45,022 bases of DNA from Pseudomonadota bacterium. Lineage in GTDB: Bacteria; Myxococcota_A; UBA9042; GCA-2863065. The notes beneath the pieces were generated by a model that did no database searches, had not been told where the DNA came from, and saw only the letters and a program-made list of their open reading frames with translations. Each line of letters opens with the position of its first letter. Within the stretch, counting starts at the first letter, position 1. Both the position numbers and the translations under genes were made by a program. Shown in pieces: positions 6,955 to 14,488 of the stretch. The stretch spans positions 1 to 45,022 of the forward strand of contig SXOX01000293.1 in the NCBI GenBank assembly GCA_005776585.1. Direction: 5' to 3'.

Positions 6955-8867
6955 GGCGTCACCCCGAGCGCGTTCGAGAGCTGGCCGCCCGCGCCGGTGA
7001 CCGTAAACGGCGGCTTGGTCCCCGCGCCGCCAATCAAGATGGAGACCGCGCCATGCGCAATCAGCGTGGCGCCGATGCCGCCGTCGCTCGTGACGAGCGG
7101 CGTCTCCCCGAGGTTGGCGCCCACGAGCAGCACGTTGTCCTTGGCGACCTTGACGCGTGAGAGCACCGGGAACCCGCCGAGGCCCGACGCCAGGAGCTGT
7201 GCGTCCTCGAGCGTGACCTTGCCGTCGCCGTTGAGGTCGCCCTCGGCCTTCAGGCCGCCCTTGTCGGTAAGGTGATCGACCATCAGATCGAGGTCCTTCT
7301 GGTCGACGACTCCGTCGGGGAACACGTCTAGCGGGCTCTTGGGCACGATGCTCGCGCTGGTCGACTTGGCCACGTTGCCGTACGGGTCGATGGCCGTGAG
7401 CACGAGGCTCACCGGCTTGACGACGAGCCCCGGGTCCACCACGCCGCGCAGCTCCGAGCCGCCCGCCCAGCCCATGGGTCCGGGACCCGTGCCGATGTCC
7501 AGCGTGACCGACTTGAGACGCGCGCCCGCATCGCTCGTGTACGCGTCCAGCACGCGCGCGACGACCGTGAAGGGCCCGAGATACGGCGCCCACGGCCCGT
7601 GAAACGTGACCGGCCCGAAGACAGGGGCCCGTGTGTCCTTCGGTCCCGTGCTCATGTAGATCTTGTTCTCGAACGCGCCGCTCTCGCCCTGCGCGGTCAC
7701 CAGATCCGGTCGGCCGTCGCCGTCGAAGTCGCCAATCTCCAGATCCAGCGTGGCGTCCCCCTGGCCCAGCACGAGGTTGCCGATGGGCGACAGCACGCCC
7801 GCGCCGTCGTTCTCCAGCACGCGCTCCTCGCCCGGGGAGATGGCCGCGATCAGCACGTCGAAGTCGCCGTCCATGTCGACGTCCAGTAGCTCGACCTCGT
7901 TGTCATCGGCCTTGATGTTGGCCCCGGGCGCCTTGAGCCAGATGCCCGTGAGATCCTCGAAGCCCTTGGCGTCCTTGATGGCGTTCTTGAAGACGCTGTC
8001 GAAAGTGTTGCCCTTGGGGTCGCCGTTGGCCAGATACAGGTCCAGCCAGCCGTCCCCGTCGAGGTCTCCGGGCTGAATCTCGTAGCTCATGGTGCCGTCG
8101 GGCGCGAGCAGGTAGGTGCCGTCGACGTAGGTGCCCTTGCCGTCGTTCAAGTACAGGCTGGCCGTGTCCTCGCGGCGGTTGACGAGCACGTCCAGGTCGC
8201 CGTCATTGTCCACGTCCGCGAAGTCGACCCCCAGCGCCGCGCGCCCGAGATGCGGCGGCATGCGCAGCGCGGTGACGTCCTTGTAGGTGCCGTCCCCCTG
8301 GTTCTCGTAGAGCCGGTCCTGCCCGCCGGGAGGCTTGAACATGTCGTAGCCCGAGCACGAGAAGAACAGGTCCAGGTCCCCGTCCATGTCGACGTCGCCG
8401 ACGGCGACCGAGGAGCCGAACCAGCCGTCGTGCTTGGGGAAACGGGTGGCCGTCTCGTTCTTGAAGAAGCCGCCCGCCTGGTTGCGCAGCACCTGCGGCG
8501 CGTTGCCGAAGGCGCCCGCGAAGACGAGATCCACCCACCCATCGCCGTCGATGTCCCCGAAGTCCACGTCGCGATACCAGCCGGGCTCGAGGCCCAGCCG
8601 CTCGAGCGACTGGTCGGAGAAGACGCCCTTGCCGTCGTTGACGAAGAGCCGTGACTGGTGCGCCGGCTCCTCCTTCTTGCCGTAGCCGTTGCCGTTGGCG
8701 AAGACGAGGTCCAGGTCCCCATCGCCGTCGATGTCCCCCACGGCCACCGCGTACGAATACTCCGCCGGGTTGGGCTTGGGAAAGCGCGTGGCGGTCTCGT
8801 CGGCAAACTGCTGCGCCGACGCGGCGTTGGCCACGAGCACGAGCAGCCACGGCAGGGAGATCCTCAC
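6951..8867 (-). CDS. secreted FG-GAP/VCBS repeat protein with dockerin-like C-terminal region
   Basis: The likely start is GTG 8867, directly before a signal peptide ending in NAASA; ATG 8918 is an alternative. The product is 638 aa. About seven FG-GAP/VCBS repeats follow, each with a DxDGDGxxDLxxA calcium loop, as in integrin-like beta-propellers. Residues about 512-570 hold two EF-hand-like loops, the second (GDLNGDGKVTLEDAQLL) closely matching a dockerin repeat. A TIG-like strand-rich tail ends the protein. The stop overlaps the ATG of the cohesin-like lipoprotein, so translation is coupled. It should be an exported calcium-binding surface protein. Confidence 0.85.
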   Translation of the reverse strand: MRISLPWLLVLVANAASAQQFADETATRFPKPNPAEYSYAVAVGDIDGDGDLDLVFANGNGYGKKEEPAHQSRLFVNDGKGVFSDQSLERLGLEPGWYRDVDFGDIDGDGWVDLVFAGAFGNAPQVLRNQAGGFFKNETATRFPKHDGWFGSSVAVGDVDMDGDLDLFFSCSGYDMFKPPGGQDRLYENQGDGTYKDVTALRMPPHLGRAALGVDFADVDNDGDLDVLVNRREDTASLYLNDGKGTYVDGTYLLAPDGTMSYEIQPGDLDGDGWLDLYLANGDPKGNTFDSVFKNAIKDAKGFEDLTGIWLKAPGANIKADDNEVELLDVDMDGDFDVLIAAISPGEERVLENDGAGVLSPIGNLVLGQGDATLDLEIGDFDGDGRPDLVTAQGESGAFENKIYMSTGPKDTRAPVFGPVTFHGPWAPYLGPFTVVARVLDAYTSDAGARLKSVTLDIGTGPGPMGWAGGSELRGVVDPGLVVKPVSLVLTAIDPYGNVAKSTSASIVPKSPLDVFPDGVVDQKDLDLMVDHLTDKGGLKAEGDLNGDGKVTLEDAQLLASGLGGFPVLSRVKVAKDNVLLVGANLGETPLVTSDGGIGATLIAHGAVSILIGGAGTKPPFTVTGAGGQLSNALGVTP

Positions 8868-8933
8868 AGCGCGCGCACGGTAGCACAGGCCACGTTGACC
8901 TGCACGCACAGAACCCATAGGGTCGGGCCGCGT

Positions 8934-9587
8934 ATGGGCGTTCACATCGTTCTTGCATCGTCTTCGCCACGCCGGAAGGAGCTCCTCGAGAAGCTCGGCT
9001 TCTCCGTCAAGGCCATCCCCTCGACCGTCAGCGAAGAGCGGCTCCCCGACGAGACCCCCGAGAACTACGTCAAGCGTCTTGCGCGCGACAAGGCGCTGAA
9101 TGTCGTCAATCGCATCCGCCAGACCTCCTACGATCCGGGGCCCGCCCGCGTCTCCCGTGTCACCGGGAAGGTGCAGGACGAGCCGCTGCGCTGGGTCATC
9201 GGCGCCGACACGGTCGTCGTGCTCGGGACTCAGGTGCTCGAGAAGCCCAAGGACAACCTCGAGGCCTACGAGATGGTGCAGAGCCTCGGCGGTCGCGAGC
9301 ACGTCGTCATCACGGGCTTCTGCATCTTCGACATGAAGAAGGACAAGGAGGGCATCCAGGCCGTCCGGACCCACGTCCGCTTCAAGCCCGTCACCAAGGC
9401 CGAGGTGGAGAAGTACGTCGCGGTCGGCGAGTCGCTCGACAAGGCCGGCGGCTACGCCATCCAGGGCGTTGGCGCCTACCTCGTGGAGGCGATCGAGGGC
9501 AGCTATACCAATGTCGTCGGCCTCCCGCTCTGCCAGGTCATTCAGATGATGGAGGAGATGGGCGCGCACGAGGTCCTGCCGTTCTGA
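8934..9587 (+). CDS. maf: Maf-like nucleotide pyrophosphatase
   Basis: This 217-aa protein from ATG 8934 has the Maf signatures: ASSSPRRKELLEKLG near the N-terminus, IGADTVV in the middle, and DKAGGYAIQG near the C-terminus. Maf proteins hydrolyse non-canonical or canonical nucleoside triphosphates such as dTTP or UTP to monophosphates and act in the cytoplasm. A segment of about 15 residues before IGADTVV (near RVSRVTGKVQDEP) looks like an insertion relative to the compact E. coli-type protein. It diverges from the FG-GAP gene across 66 bp, and its stop overlaps the apparent CTG start of the next gene. Confidence 0.92.
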   Translation: MGVHIVLASSSPRRKELLEKLGFSVKAIPSTVSEERLPDETPENYVKRLARDKALNVVNRIRQTSYDPGPARVSRVTGKVQDEPLRWVIGADTVVVLGTQVLEKPKDNLEAYEMVQSLGGREHVVITGFCIFDMKKDKEGIQAVRTHVRFKPVTKAEVEKYVAVGESLDKAGGYAIQGVGAYLVEAIEGSYTNVVGLPLCQVIQMMEEMGAHEVLPF

Positions 9588-10249
9588 CCATCGCCGACCG
9601 AGTCGACGCGGTCCGGCAGCGCATCGCCTGTGCCTGCGCCGCCGCCGGACGGGACGTGGCAGAGGTGGCGTTGCTCGCGGCCTCGAAGATGCGGAGTGCC
9701 GACGAGGTTCGCGAGGCGTATGGTGCCGGCATTCGCGTCTTCGGCGAGAACTACGTGGTGGAGCTTTCTGCCAAGGCCCCGACGCTGCCACAGGCGGAGT
9801 GGCACCTCATCGGCCACCTGCAGCGCAACAAGGTGCCCAAGGTCGTCGGGACCGCCGCGCTCGTACAGTCGCTCGACTCCGTGCGGCTGGCGGATGAACT
9901 GGATCGCGCGGCCCGGCTGCGCGGCGTCGTCCAGCCGGTGCTGCTGGAGGTCAACGTCGCGGGCGAGGCCAGCAAGTCCGGACTCGCGCTCGCAGAGGTG
10001 CACTCGCTTGCGCGGCAGGTCGCGTCGCTCTCGGCTCTCGAACTCCGAGGGCTCATGACCATGCCTCCGCCGCGGGGCGATCCGCGCCCGTTCTACGACA
10101 CCGCTCGCGACCTGCGCGACGGGTTGGCTGAGATGTTGGGTCGGCCGCTGCCGGTGCTCAGCTTCGGCATGAGCGATGACTTGGAGGCCGCCATCGCGTG
10201 CGGCTCGACGCTCGTGCGGGTCGGCACCGCCGTGTTTGGCCCGCGATAG
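9584..10249 (+). CDS. YggS/PROSC family pyridoxal phosphate homeostasis protein, apparent CTG start
   Basis: This protein of about 221 aa binds PLP and belongs to the alanine racemase-fold YggS family, which buffers PLP. LLAASK carries the PLP lysine; FGENYV, WHLIGHLQRNK and LSFGMSDDLEAAI are all family signatures. The family's N-terminal helix is encoded upstream of the first ordinary start codon (GTG 9656), reading TIADRVDAVRQRIA. In that frame the only initiator-like codon is CTG 9584, inside CTGA at the maf stop, with GAGG about ten bases before it. I therefore annotate a CTG start; if it is wrong, the protein lacks its first helix. Confidence 0.85.
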   Translation: MTIADRVDAVRQRIACACAAAGRDVAEVALLAASKMRSADEVREAYGAGIRVFGENYVVELSAKAPTLPQAEWHLIGHLQRNKVPKVVGTAALVQSLDSVRLADELDRAARLRGVVQPVLLEVNVAGEASKSGLALAEVHSLARQVASLSALELRGLMTMPPPRGDPRPFYDTARDLRDGLAEMLGRPLPVLSFGMSDDLEAAIACGSTLVRVGTAVFGPR

Positions 10250-10287
10250 CGGTTGCCGTCCCATCCGTGGCGTGCGACGGTCTCGGC

Positions 10288-10737
10288 ATGGCCGAAAACG
10301 ACACGACAGGGCAGGGCGGGGGACTCGGAGCCCTCATTGGCAAGGCGCTGCTCACGCTGGCGACGCATGCGCAGGGGCTGCTCTCCGACGAGGACTTCCG
10401 CTTGCTCGCAAGCCCCGACCGCGTGGCCCGTGAGCGCGTCGCCCGGCGCGTGCGCAAGGCACTGGAGGCCGGCGGCCTCCAGACCGATGACGCGCGACGC
10501 AAGCGGTTGCTGGCCGCCGTCTCGTTTGCCGCCACGACCGGTGACGTCCGACCGCTGCGCGCCGCGCACGACGAAGCCCGCAGTCACCTGAGCTGGAAGG
10601 GCGTCTCGATGACGTTGAACCTCGGGGACACGAAGGTCACGTCGCCGGTGATCGTCTCGGACGCGCCGCACCTCACAGACGGCACGGCGACGCCGGCGGC
10701 GAAGGTCGAGATTACGGACGACTCGGAGAAGGCGTAG
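10288..10737 (+). CDS. hypothetical protein
   Basis: This 149-aa protein from ATG 10288 is 38 bp after the YggS gene. It has a Gly-rich start, then a largely helical, Arg-rich region (residues about 15-100) and an Asp/Thr-rich C-terminal tail. I see no signal peptide, membrane segment or catalytic motif. An in-frame start at 10198 would overlap the YggS gene and is less likely. The tandem position after maf and yggS suggests co-transcription. I do not recognise a family. Confidence 0.6.
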   Translation: MAENDTTGQGGGLGALIGKALLTLATHAQGLLSDEDFRLLASPDRVARERVARRVRKALEAGGLQTDDARRKRLLAAVSFAATTGDVRPLRAAHDEARSHLSWKGVSMTLNLGDTKVTSPVIVSDAPHLTDGTATPAAKVEITDDSEKA

Positions 10738-10755
10738 GCCCACCCGGCCGCACCT

Positions 10756-10786
10756 TGCAATTGCTCCACACCGTGGAAGAATTGCA
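10756..10786. promoter_or_regulatory. imperfect palindrome before the AAA14 ATPase gene
   Basis: Two 14-base arms (10756-10769 and 10773-10786) pair at 12 of 14 positions around a 3-base centre. The outer half-sites are TGCAATT and AATTGCA, the inner ones TCCAC and GTGGA. It ends two bases before the GTG start of the ATPase gene, overlapping where its ribosome binding site would be. It could be an operator for autoregulation or an RNA hairpin masking the start. The symmetry is seen directly; the role is inferred. Confidence 0.45.
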
Positions 10787-10788
10787 GG

Positions 10789-11958
10789 GTGCTTCCACGC
10801 AACCTGCAGACGCATGTCTCGGATCTTCTGACGCGACACCCGGCCGTCGCGCTCATCGGCCCCCGCCAGGTCGGCAAGACGACGCTCGCGCGCAGCCTCG
10901 CGGCGGACCGCCGTTCGGTCTACCTGGACCTCGAGTCCCCCCGCGACGCCGCCCGGCTCAGTGATCCGGTCCTCTACCTGGGCGCCCACCTCGACGAGCT
11001 CGTCGTCTTGGACGAGGTCCAGCGGATGCCGAACCTCTTTCAGGTCCTTCGCGGCGTTATCGATGAAGCGCGCGCGACCGGGCGCGGGACCGGGCGCTTT
11101 CTGCTCTTGGGCTCGGCTTCGCGCGACCTGCTGGCTCAGACCTCCGAGTCGCTGGCAGGCCGCATCATTTACGCTGAGCTCGGCGGCTTGAGCCCAGCTG
11201 AGACGGCCGGTGTCCTCGACGTCGACGCGCTCTGGCACCGGGGTGGCTTCCCGAACAGCGCTCTTGCCTCAAACGACGCAGCCAGCCTGGAGTGGCGCGA
11301 GGCCTTCATCCGAACGTACCTCGAGCGCGACATCCCGGCGCTCGGCCCGCGGATCCCGGCCGAGACGCTCCGCCGCCTGTGGACGATGCTCGCGCACGCC
11401 CAGGGGGGCCTCCTGAACGCGTCGACGCTCGCGGCCGGCCTGGGCGTCAGCGGCCAGACGGTGACGCGCTACGTCGACCTCCTCGTGGACCTTCTTCTCG
11501 TTCGCCGACTCCATCCGTTCCTCACCAATGTTGGCAAGCGCCTGGTCCGGAGCCCGAAGGTCTACGTCCGCGACTCCGGCATCGTCCACGCGCTCCTCGG
11601 TCTGTCGACCCTGGACGCCGTTCTCTCCCACCCGGTCGCCGGTCCCAGCTGGGAGGGCTTCGTCATCGAGACTCTCCTCGCCAGCGCCCCCGCGAGCCTC
11701 GAGCCCTTCTTCTACCGAACCGCCGCAGGCGCCGAGCTCGACCTCGTTCTACAGTCGCGACGCGGCACGACTTGGGCAATCGAGATCAAGCGGTCCTCGG
11801 ACCCGCGCCCGACCGCTGGCTTTCACACCGCTCGCAAAGACATCGACGCGACCCGCGCCTTCGTCGTCCACGCAGGCGACGACCGCTTCCCATTGGCCCC
11901 GGACGTCGAAGCCATCAGCCTCCCGGAGTTGACCAAGCTCGTCGGAACGTTCAACTGA
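10789..11958 (+). CDS. AAA14-family ATPase with DUF4143 domain
   Basis: This 389-aa protein opens at GTG 10789. Walker A is GPRQVGKTT at 24-32 and Walker B is LVVLDE with D75 and E76; an arginine-rich sensor region follows. The C-terminal half is DUF4143, with a winged-helix stretch (TLAAGLGVSGQTVTRYVDLL) and a nuclease-like core (GAELDLVL, then AIEIKRS) resembling the PD-(D/E)xK arrangement. These proteins are widespread, often multicopy, and have no settled function; DNA binding or defence-related roles have been proposed. A 31-bp palindrome sits directly before the start. The next gene is convergent. Confidence 0.9.
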   Translation: MLPRNLQTHVSDLLTRHPAVALIGPRQVGKTTLARSLAADRRSVYLDLESPRDAARLSDPVLYLGAHLDELVVLDEVQRMPNLFQVLRGVIDEARATGRGTGRFLLLGSASRDLLAQTSESLAGRIIYAELGGLSPAETAGVLDVDALWHRGGFPNSALASNDAASLEWREAFIRTYLERDIPALGPRIPAETLRRLWTMLAHAQGGLLNASTLAAGLGVSGQTVTRYVDLLVDLLLVRRLHPFLTNVGKRLVRSPKVYVRDSGIVHALLGLSTLDAVLSHPVAGPSWEGFVIETLLASAPASLEPFFYRTAAGAELDLVLQSRRGTTWAIEIKRSSDPRPTAGFHTARKDIDATRAFVVHAGDDRFPLAPDVEAISLPELTKLVGTFN

Positions 11959-12048
11959 ACCTGCATTATTCACCACCGTCACGCGCCGGCATCCGTGATC
12001 GCACGCTTGAAGCCGCGCTTGCCTCCCTCCGCGGTGCACTGTCGCAGT

Positions 12049-12486
12049 TCAGGACGCAAGTGGATCGATGACCTGCAGGAACGGAAAGCGATGGAAGTCC
12101 GTGTCGCGCGTGTAGATTCGCGAGATGCCGTGCTCTCGCATCAGGATGGCTGTGTGGGCATCGTGCAGGATGTTGCCGCGAAGCCCGGGGACCTCCCGAA
12201 GAGTGTGACCGGCCACCGCAGCATGACGCGACGTCGCGGTGAGGACGCCGGCGCCGGGCGCCGCAAGTAGCGCGTCAACGAAGCGCCACGCGTCATCCGT
12301 CGTCCAGGGAGTGCGGAACACTCGCGGATGCGTCGCGACGCGAAGGAACTCGTAGACGATGCCCCACGTCAGATACCAGGGGATGGGAGACCGACGCGCG
12401 GACTCAACGACTGCGCTGCACGTTGCGTTCTCCGGACAGGATCGATCAGCGGCGTAGACGAGCACATTGGTGTCGAGGACGAACAC
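12049..12486 (-). CDS. PIN-domain ribonuclease toxin (VapC-like)
   Basis: This 145-aa PIN domain starts at GTG 12486, immediately after the antitoxin stop. The acidic metal ligands are present: D5 in VLDTNV, E46 in VYEFLR, D109 in ILHDAH and D128/D130 in TRDTDF. VapC-type toxins are magnesium-dependent RNases that cut tRNA or rRNA and are neutralised by the VapB partner encoded just upstream. All key residues look intact, so it may be active. The specific RNA target cannot be predicted. Confidence 0.88.
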   Translation of the reverse strand: MFVLDTNVLVYAADRSCPENATCSAVVESARRSPIPWYLTWGIVYEFLRVATHPRVFRTPWTTDDAWRFVDALLAAPGAGVLTATSRHAAVAGHTLREVPGLRGNILHDAHTAILMREHGISRIYTRDTDFHRFPFLQVIDPLAS

Positions 12487-12714
12487 CTACCGTCCTTCCA
12501 TGGCCGTGTACAGCGCTTCGCGATCCGCGATGTCCACGAGAGCCCCTCCACCGTCGAACGTTGGCAGTGGAGGCAAGGCATGGACCGGTGGCGGTCGCTC
12601 TAGCAGCAGACGGAGGGCTGCCTCTACTAGTTCCGACAGGGTTCTTCCCTGGCGAGCGGCCTCCTCTCGAAGGTGAACCATGACCTGATCATCGATGACG
12701 AGGGTGGTTTTCAT
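12487..12714 (-). CDS. VapB-like antitoxin, ribbon-helix-helix type
   Basis: This is a 75-aa protein if translated from ATG 12714; ATG 12726 or 12750 would add a few residues. MKTTLVIDDQVMVHLREEAARQGRTLSELVEAAL (given here as residues 1-34 in outline: a beta strand, then two helices with the RTLSELVE turn) is a ribbon-helix-helix DNA-binding fold. The C-terminal half is proline-rich and should wrap the PIN toxin. The stop codon touches the toxin start. Such antitoxins also repress their own operon. Confidence 0.8.
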   Translation of the reverse strand: MKTTLVIDDQVMVHLREEAARQGRTLSELVEAALRLLLERPPPVHALPPLPTFDGGGALVDIADREALYTAMEGR

Positions 12715-12814
12715 ATGGAGATCCATACGGGGCGTATGCATTGCTGTCAAGGTCTCGCCTTTCGACGACTTGCCGCCGTCTGAGCCATTCCTGAAGGCGG
12801 CACTCAGGACAGGT

Positions 12815-13045
12815 GCGTTTGGTCACGGGGCACTTGCCTTTGGACGCACGGCAGCCGGGTTGAGACGCGCGGCGGCTGCGTTTGGTCGCGCGGCTGTTGC
12901 GTTGGGACGAACGGCCGACGCGCTGTGACGTAGGGCTATTGCGTTGGGACGCTGGGCTGTCGCATTGGCCTTCACGGCATCTGCGTTACGGTCCAGGCCG
13001 GCTGCCTTGGCCCTGACGGCCGCTGTCTTCGGTCTCACGGCTCTT
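12815..13045. repeat. degenerate 21-bp repeat array, 11 units
   Basis: Eleven consecutive 21-base units can be lined up, with a rough consensus GCGTTgGGaCgcacGGCtgcT; GCnTT at the start and GGC at position 15-17 are best kept. Units differ from each other at several positions, so the array is old. Read on the plus strand it encodes heptads like AFGRTAA (with a stop in unit 6); on the minus strand it gives heptads like AVRPNAT. It fills most of the 452-bp gap between the VapBC-like pair and the next gene. Both reading frames are probably by-products of the repeat. Confidence 0.8.
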
Positions 13046-13154
13046 GCCGTGCAAAGAAACCCTTAAGCGTTGACCGCTCGGCCCGATGCACTGACGTGTC
13101 TTCCAACTGGCGTCAGGTCCCGGGCAAGGTGCCACGAGCCGGTCGCCGCTACAC

Positions 13155-13160
13155 AGGAGG
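13155..13160 (+). promoter_or_regulatory. strong Shine-Dalgarno sequence fixing the start at 13168
   Basis: AGGAGG lies seven bases before ATG 13168. It supports this start over the upstream in-frame ATG at 13096, which has no such site. Confidence 0.8.
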
Positions 13161-13167
13161 TGCGCTC

Positions 13168-13515
13168 ATGCGCATGCGTTCGTCAACGGCATTGCCCATC
13201 GCCGAGAAGCGGTTCTCGGGCCTCACGTCGATCGACGACAAGTTCGATCTCGGCGACGGTATCGACGTCAAGACCTTCCAGACCAAGATCGGCTCCATCC
13301 GCGCGACGCAGGAGGAGTACAACCGCCTGGTCGCCCGGCTCGGCGAGGTCGGCAACCTGTTCGACAAGCTCGAGCGCGACATGCGCGACTACATCGAGCG
13401 CGGCAAGTCCAAGGTCGCCGGCCGCTGGGGTACGGACTCGTCCCAGTACGAGGCCCTCGGCTTCCGCCGCAAGAGCGAGCGCCGCCGCTCGCCGCGCAAG
13501 ACCAACGTCGCATAG
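13168..13515 (+). CDS. small coiled-coil protein of unknown function
   Basis: This 115-aa protein lies between two 21-bp repeat arrays. Residues about 40-80 form a charged helical or coiled-coil stretch (TQEEYNRLVARLGEV, then DKLERDMRDYIERG). The end, GTDSSQYEALGFRRKSERRRS, resembles a motif I recall from uncharacterised proteins of cyanobacteria and other phyla (a G-K-D-S-x-x-Y-E-x-x-G-G-x-R-x-S-E-R pattern). There is no signal peptide. A perfect 13-bp hairpin follows its stop, so it is probably transcribed alone. Function unknown. Confidence 0.7.
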   Translation: MRMRSSTALPIAEKRFSGLTSIDDKFDLGDGIDVKTFQTKIGSIRATQEEYNRLVARLGEVGNLFDKLERDMRDYIERGKSKVAGRWGTDSSQYEALGFRRKSERRRSPRKTNVA

Positions 13516-13521
13516 CCGACG

Positions 13522-13559
13522 GCCCGGCCCGCGGTCGCGCCCGCTGCCGCGGGCCGGGC
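13522..13559 (+). terminator. GC-rich hairpin, possible terminator
   Basis: The arms 13522-13534 and 13547-13559 are perfectly complementary over 13 bases, around a 12-base loop. It starts seven bases after the coiled-coil gene. Only a weak, mixed A/T tract follows, so it may end transcription or stabilise the RNA 3' end. Confidence 0.5.
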
Positions 13560-13664
13560 AAATCTTCTCGATGACACCGTCTCGCCTCATGGCCGGCGCG
13601 TGAAGCCATGTCCGCTGCTTCAAACCGAACCAAAGTTTATTTTCGCTGTGCCGGCGTTTTGGCG

Positions 13665-13694
13665 TTGACTCAGCTCAAAGCGTCTTGGTACACT
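13665..13694 (+). promoter_or_regulatory. candidate sigma-70 promoter of the beta-helix gene cluster
   Basis: TTGACT (13665-13670) and TACACT (13689-13694) are 18 bases apart, close to -35 and -10 consensus elements. A locally AT-rich stretch (13624-13646) lies just upstream. Transcription would begin near 13701, so the 21-bp repeats would be the transcribed leader of the downstream cluster. This is a sequence match only. Confidence 0.42.
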
Positions 13695-13705
13695 CTCTCA
13701 AGTTT

Positions 13706-13831
13706 ACACCGACGCGGGTCCGCCTCACACCGACGCGGGTCCGCCTCACACCGACGCGGGTCCGCCTCACACCGACGCGGGTCCGCCTCACACCGACGCG
13801 GGTCCGCCTCACACCGACGCGGGTCCGCCCC
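13706..13831. repeat. 21-bp tandem repeat, six copies, in the leader of the beta-helix cluster
   Basis: Six head-to-tail copies of a 21-base unit beginning ACACCGACGCGGG occur at 13706, 13727, 13748, 13769, 13790 and 13811. The first five are identical and the sixth has one change. The array ends three bases before the GGAGG that serves ATG 13847. The near-perfect identity suggests recent expansion or strong selection. The period is divisible by three and in frame with the next gene, where it would read TPTRVRL, but only a TTG at 13685 could initiate there. It could be a multi-site operator or a leader RNA element. Confidence 0.95.
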
Positions 13832-13834
13832 ATT

Positions 13835-13839
13835 GGAGG
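13835..13839 (+). promoter_or_regulatory. Shine-Dalgarno sequence deciding the start of the 210-aa gene
   Basis: GGAGG lies seven bases before ATG 13847 and directly after the repeat array. It argues that the repeats are not translated as an N-terminal extension of the protein. Confidence 0.8.
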
Positions 13840-13846
13840 CTTGACC

Positions 13847-14479
13847 ATGAATTCCCTAATCGCTTTTCCCCGAGCGCTGACGATCACGGAGGCCATTTCA
13901 CCTAGCGGAACGACGACCGACGGCCCGGATGTCGTGTTCTCGGCCGCCGACCTTCAGGCGACGGTCTCCAGGAACCCGCTTGCGGCGGCCGTCTTTGATT
14001 GCGCGCCGTACTCTGACGGGATCCTCACGTTTCGCTTCTGGACCTTGAGCCTGACTGGCCTCACGTTGACGGGCACGAATGCCCGCCTTCGGGTCTTCGT
14101 GCGCGTCTTCAGTGGCAACGACTCCTTCGACCTCGGCAACACCCTCTCCAACGCTTCATGCAACAGCATGGTCAGTGTCCTGACCAACCCGCAGCGTGGT
14201 TCGCACTGGGAGTGCGGATCGGCGCTGATCCTGGACACGACCACCACGGCGGTATCGATTACGAAGACTGACGTGTTCGCGAAGATCCCGCTGTCGAGCT
14301 CGACGGCCTTCGCCACCGCGTCCATCCCAGACGCGACGTCCGTGCTGCAACTGGCGCCTCTCGATCGCTACGTCACGTTCACCGTCGAGGCCTACCTCTC
14401 CGGCACCGGTGCGGTCACGGCTGCGGCCACGCTCGCGGCCGACCTCGAAGTCGCCGCAACCCTCCGCCGGTCCGCGTAG
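13847..14479 (+). CDS. beta-rich protein of unknown function, first gene of the cluster
   Basis: This 210-aa protein has no signal peptide or membrane segment. It is rich in Ser, Thr, Ala and Val in alternating strand-like patterns, such as FWTLSLTGLTLTG and YVTFTVEAYLSG. It has three cysteines. The composition suggests a beta-sandwich or structural, virion-like protein rather than an enzyme. It is read from a strong ribosome binding site behind the repeat leader, and the next gene starts nine bases after its stop. No family recognised. Confidence 0.72.
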   Translation: MNSLIAFPRALTITEAISPSGTTTDGPDVVFSAADLQATVSRNPLAAAVFDCAPYSDGILTFRFWTLSLTGLTLTGTNARLRVFVRVFSGNDSFDLGNTLSNASCNSMVSVLTNPQRGSHWECGSALILDTTTTAVSITKTDVFAKIPLSSSTAFATASIPDATSVLQLAPLDRYVTFTVEAYLSGTGAVTAAATLAADLEVAATLRRSA

Positions 14480-14488
14480 TCCGGCGCC

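Noticed and set aside
12823-13038. 71-aa minus-strand heptad-repeat protein
   Set aside because: Open frames on both strands follow from the 21-bp repeat itself; no ribosome binding site is visible.
13706-13831. CRISPR array
   Set aside because: The units are head-to-tail with no spacers and only 21 bp long, and no cas genes are near.
13685-13846. translation of the 21-bp array as an N-terminal TPTRVRL extension of the 210-aa protein
   Set aside because: It needs a TTG start overlapping the likely -10 element, while GGAGG and ATG 13847 give a proper start.
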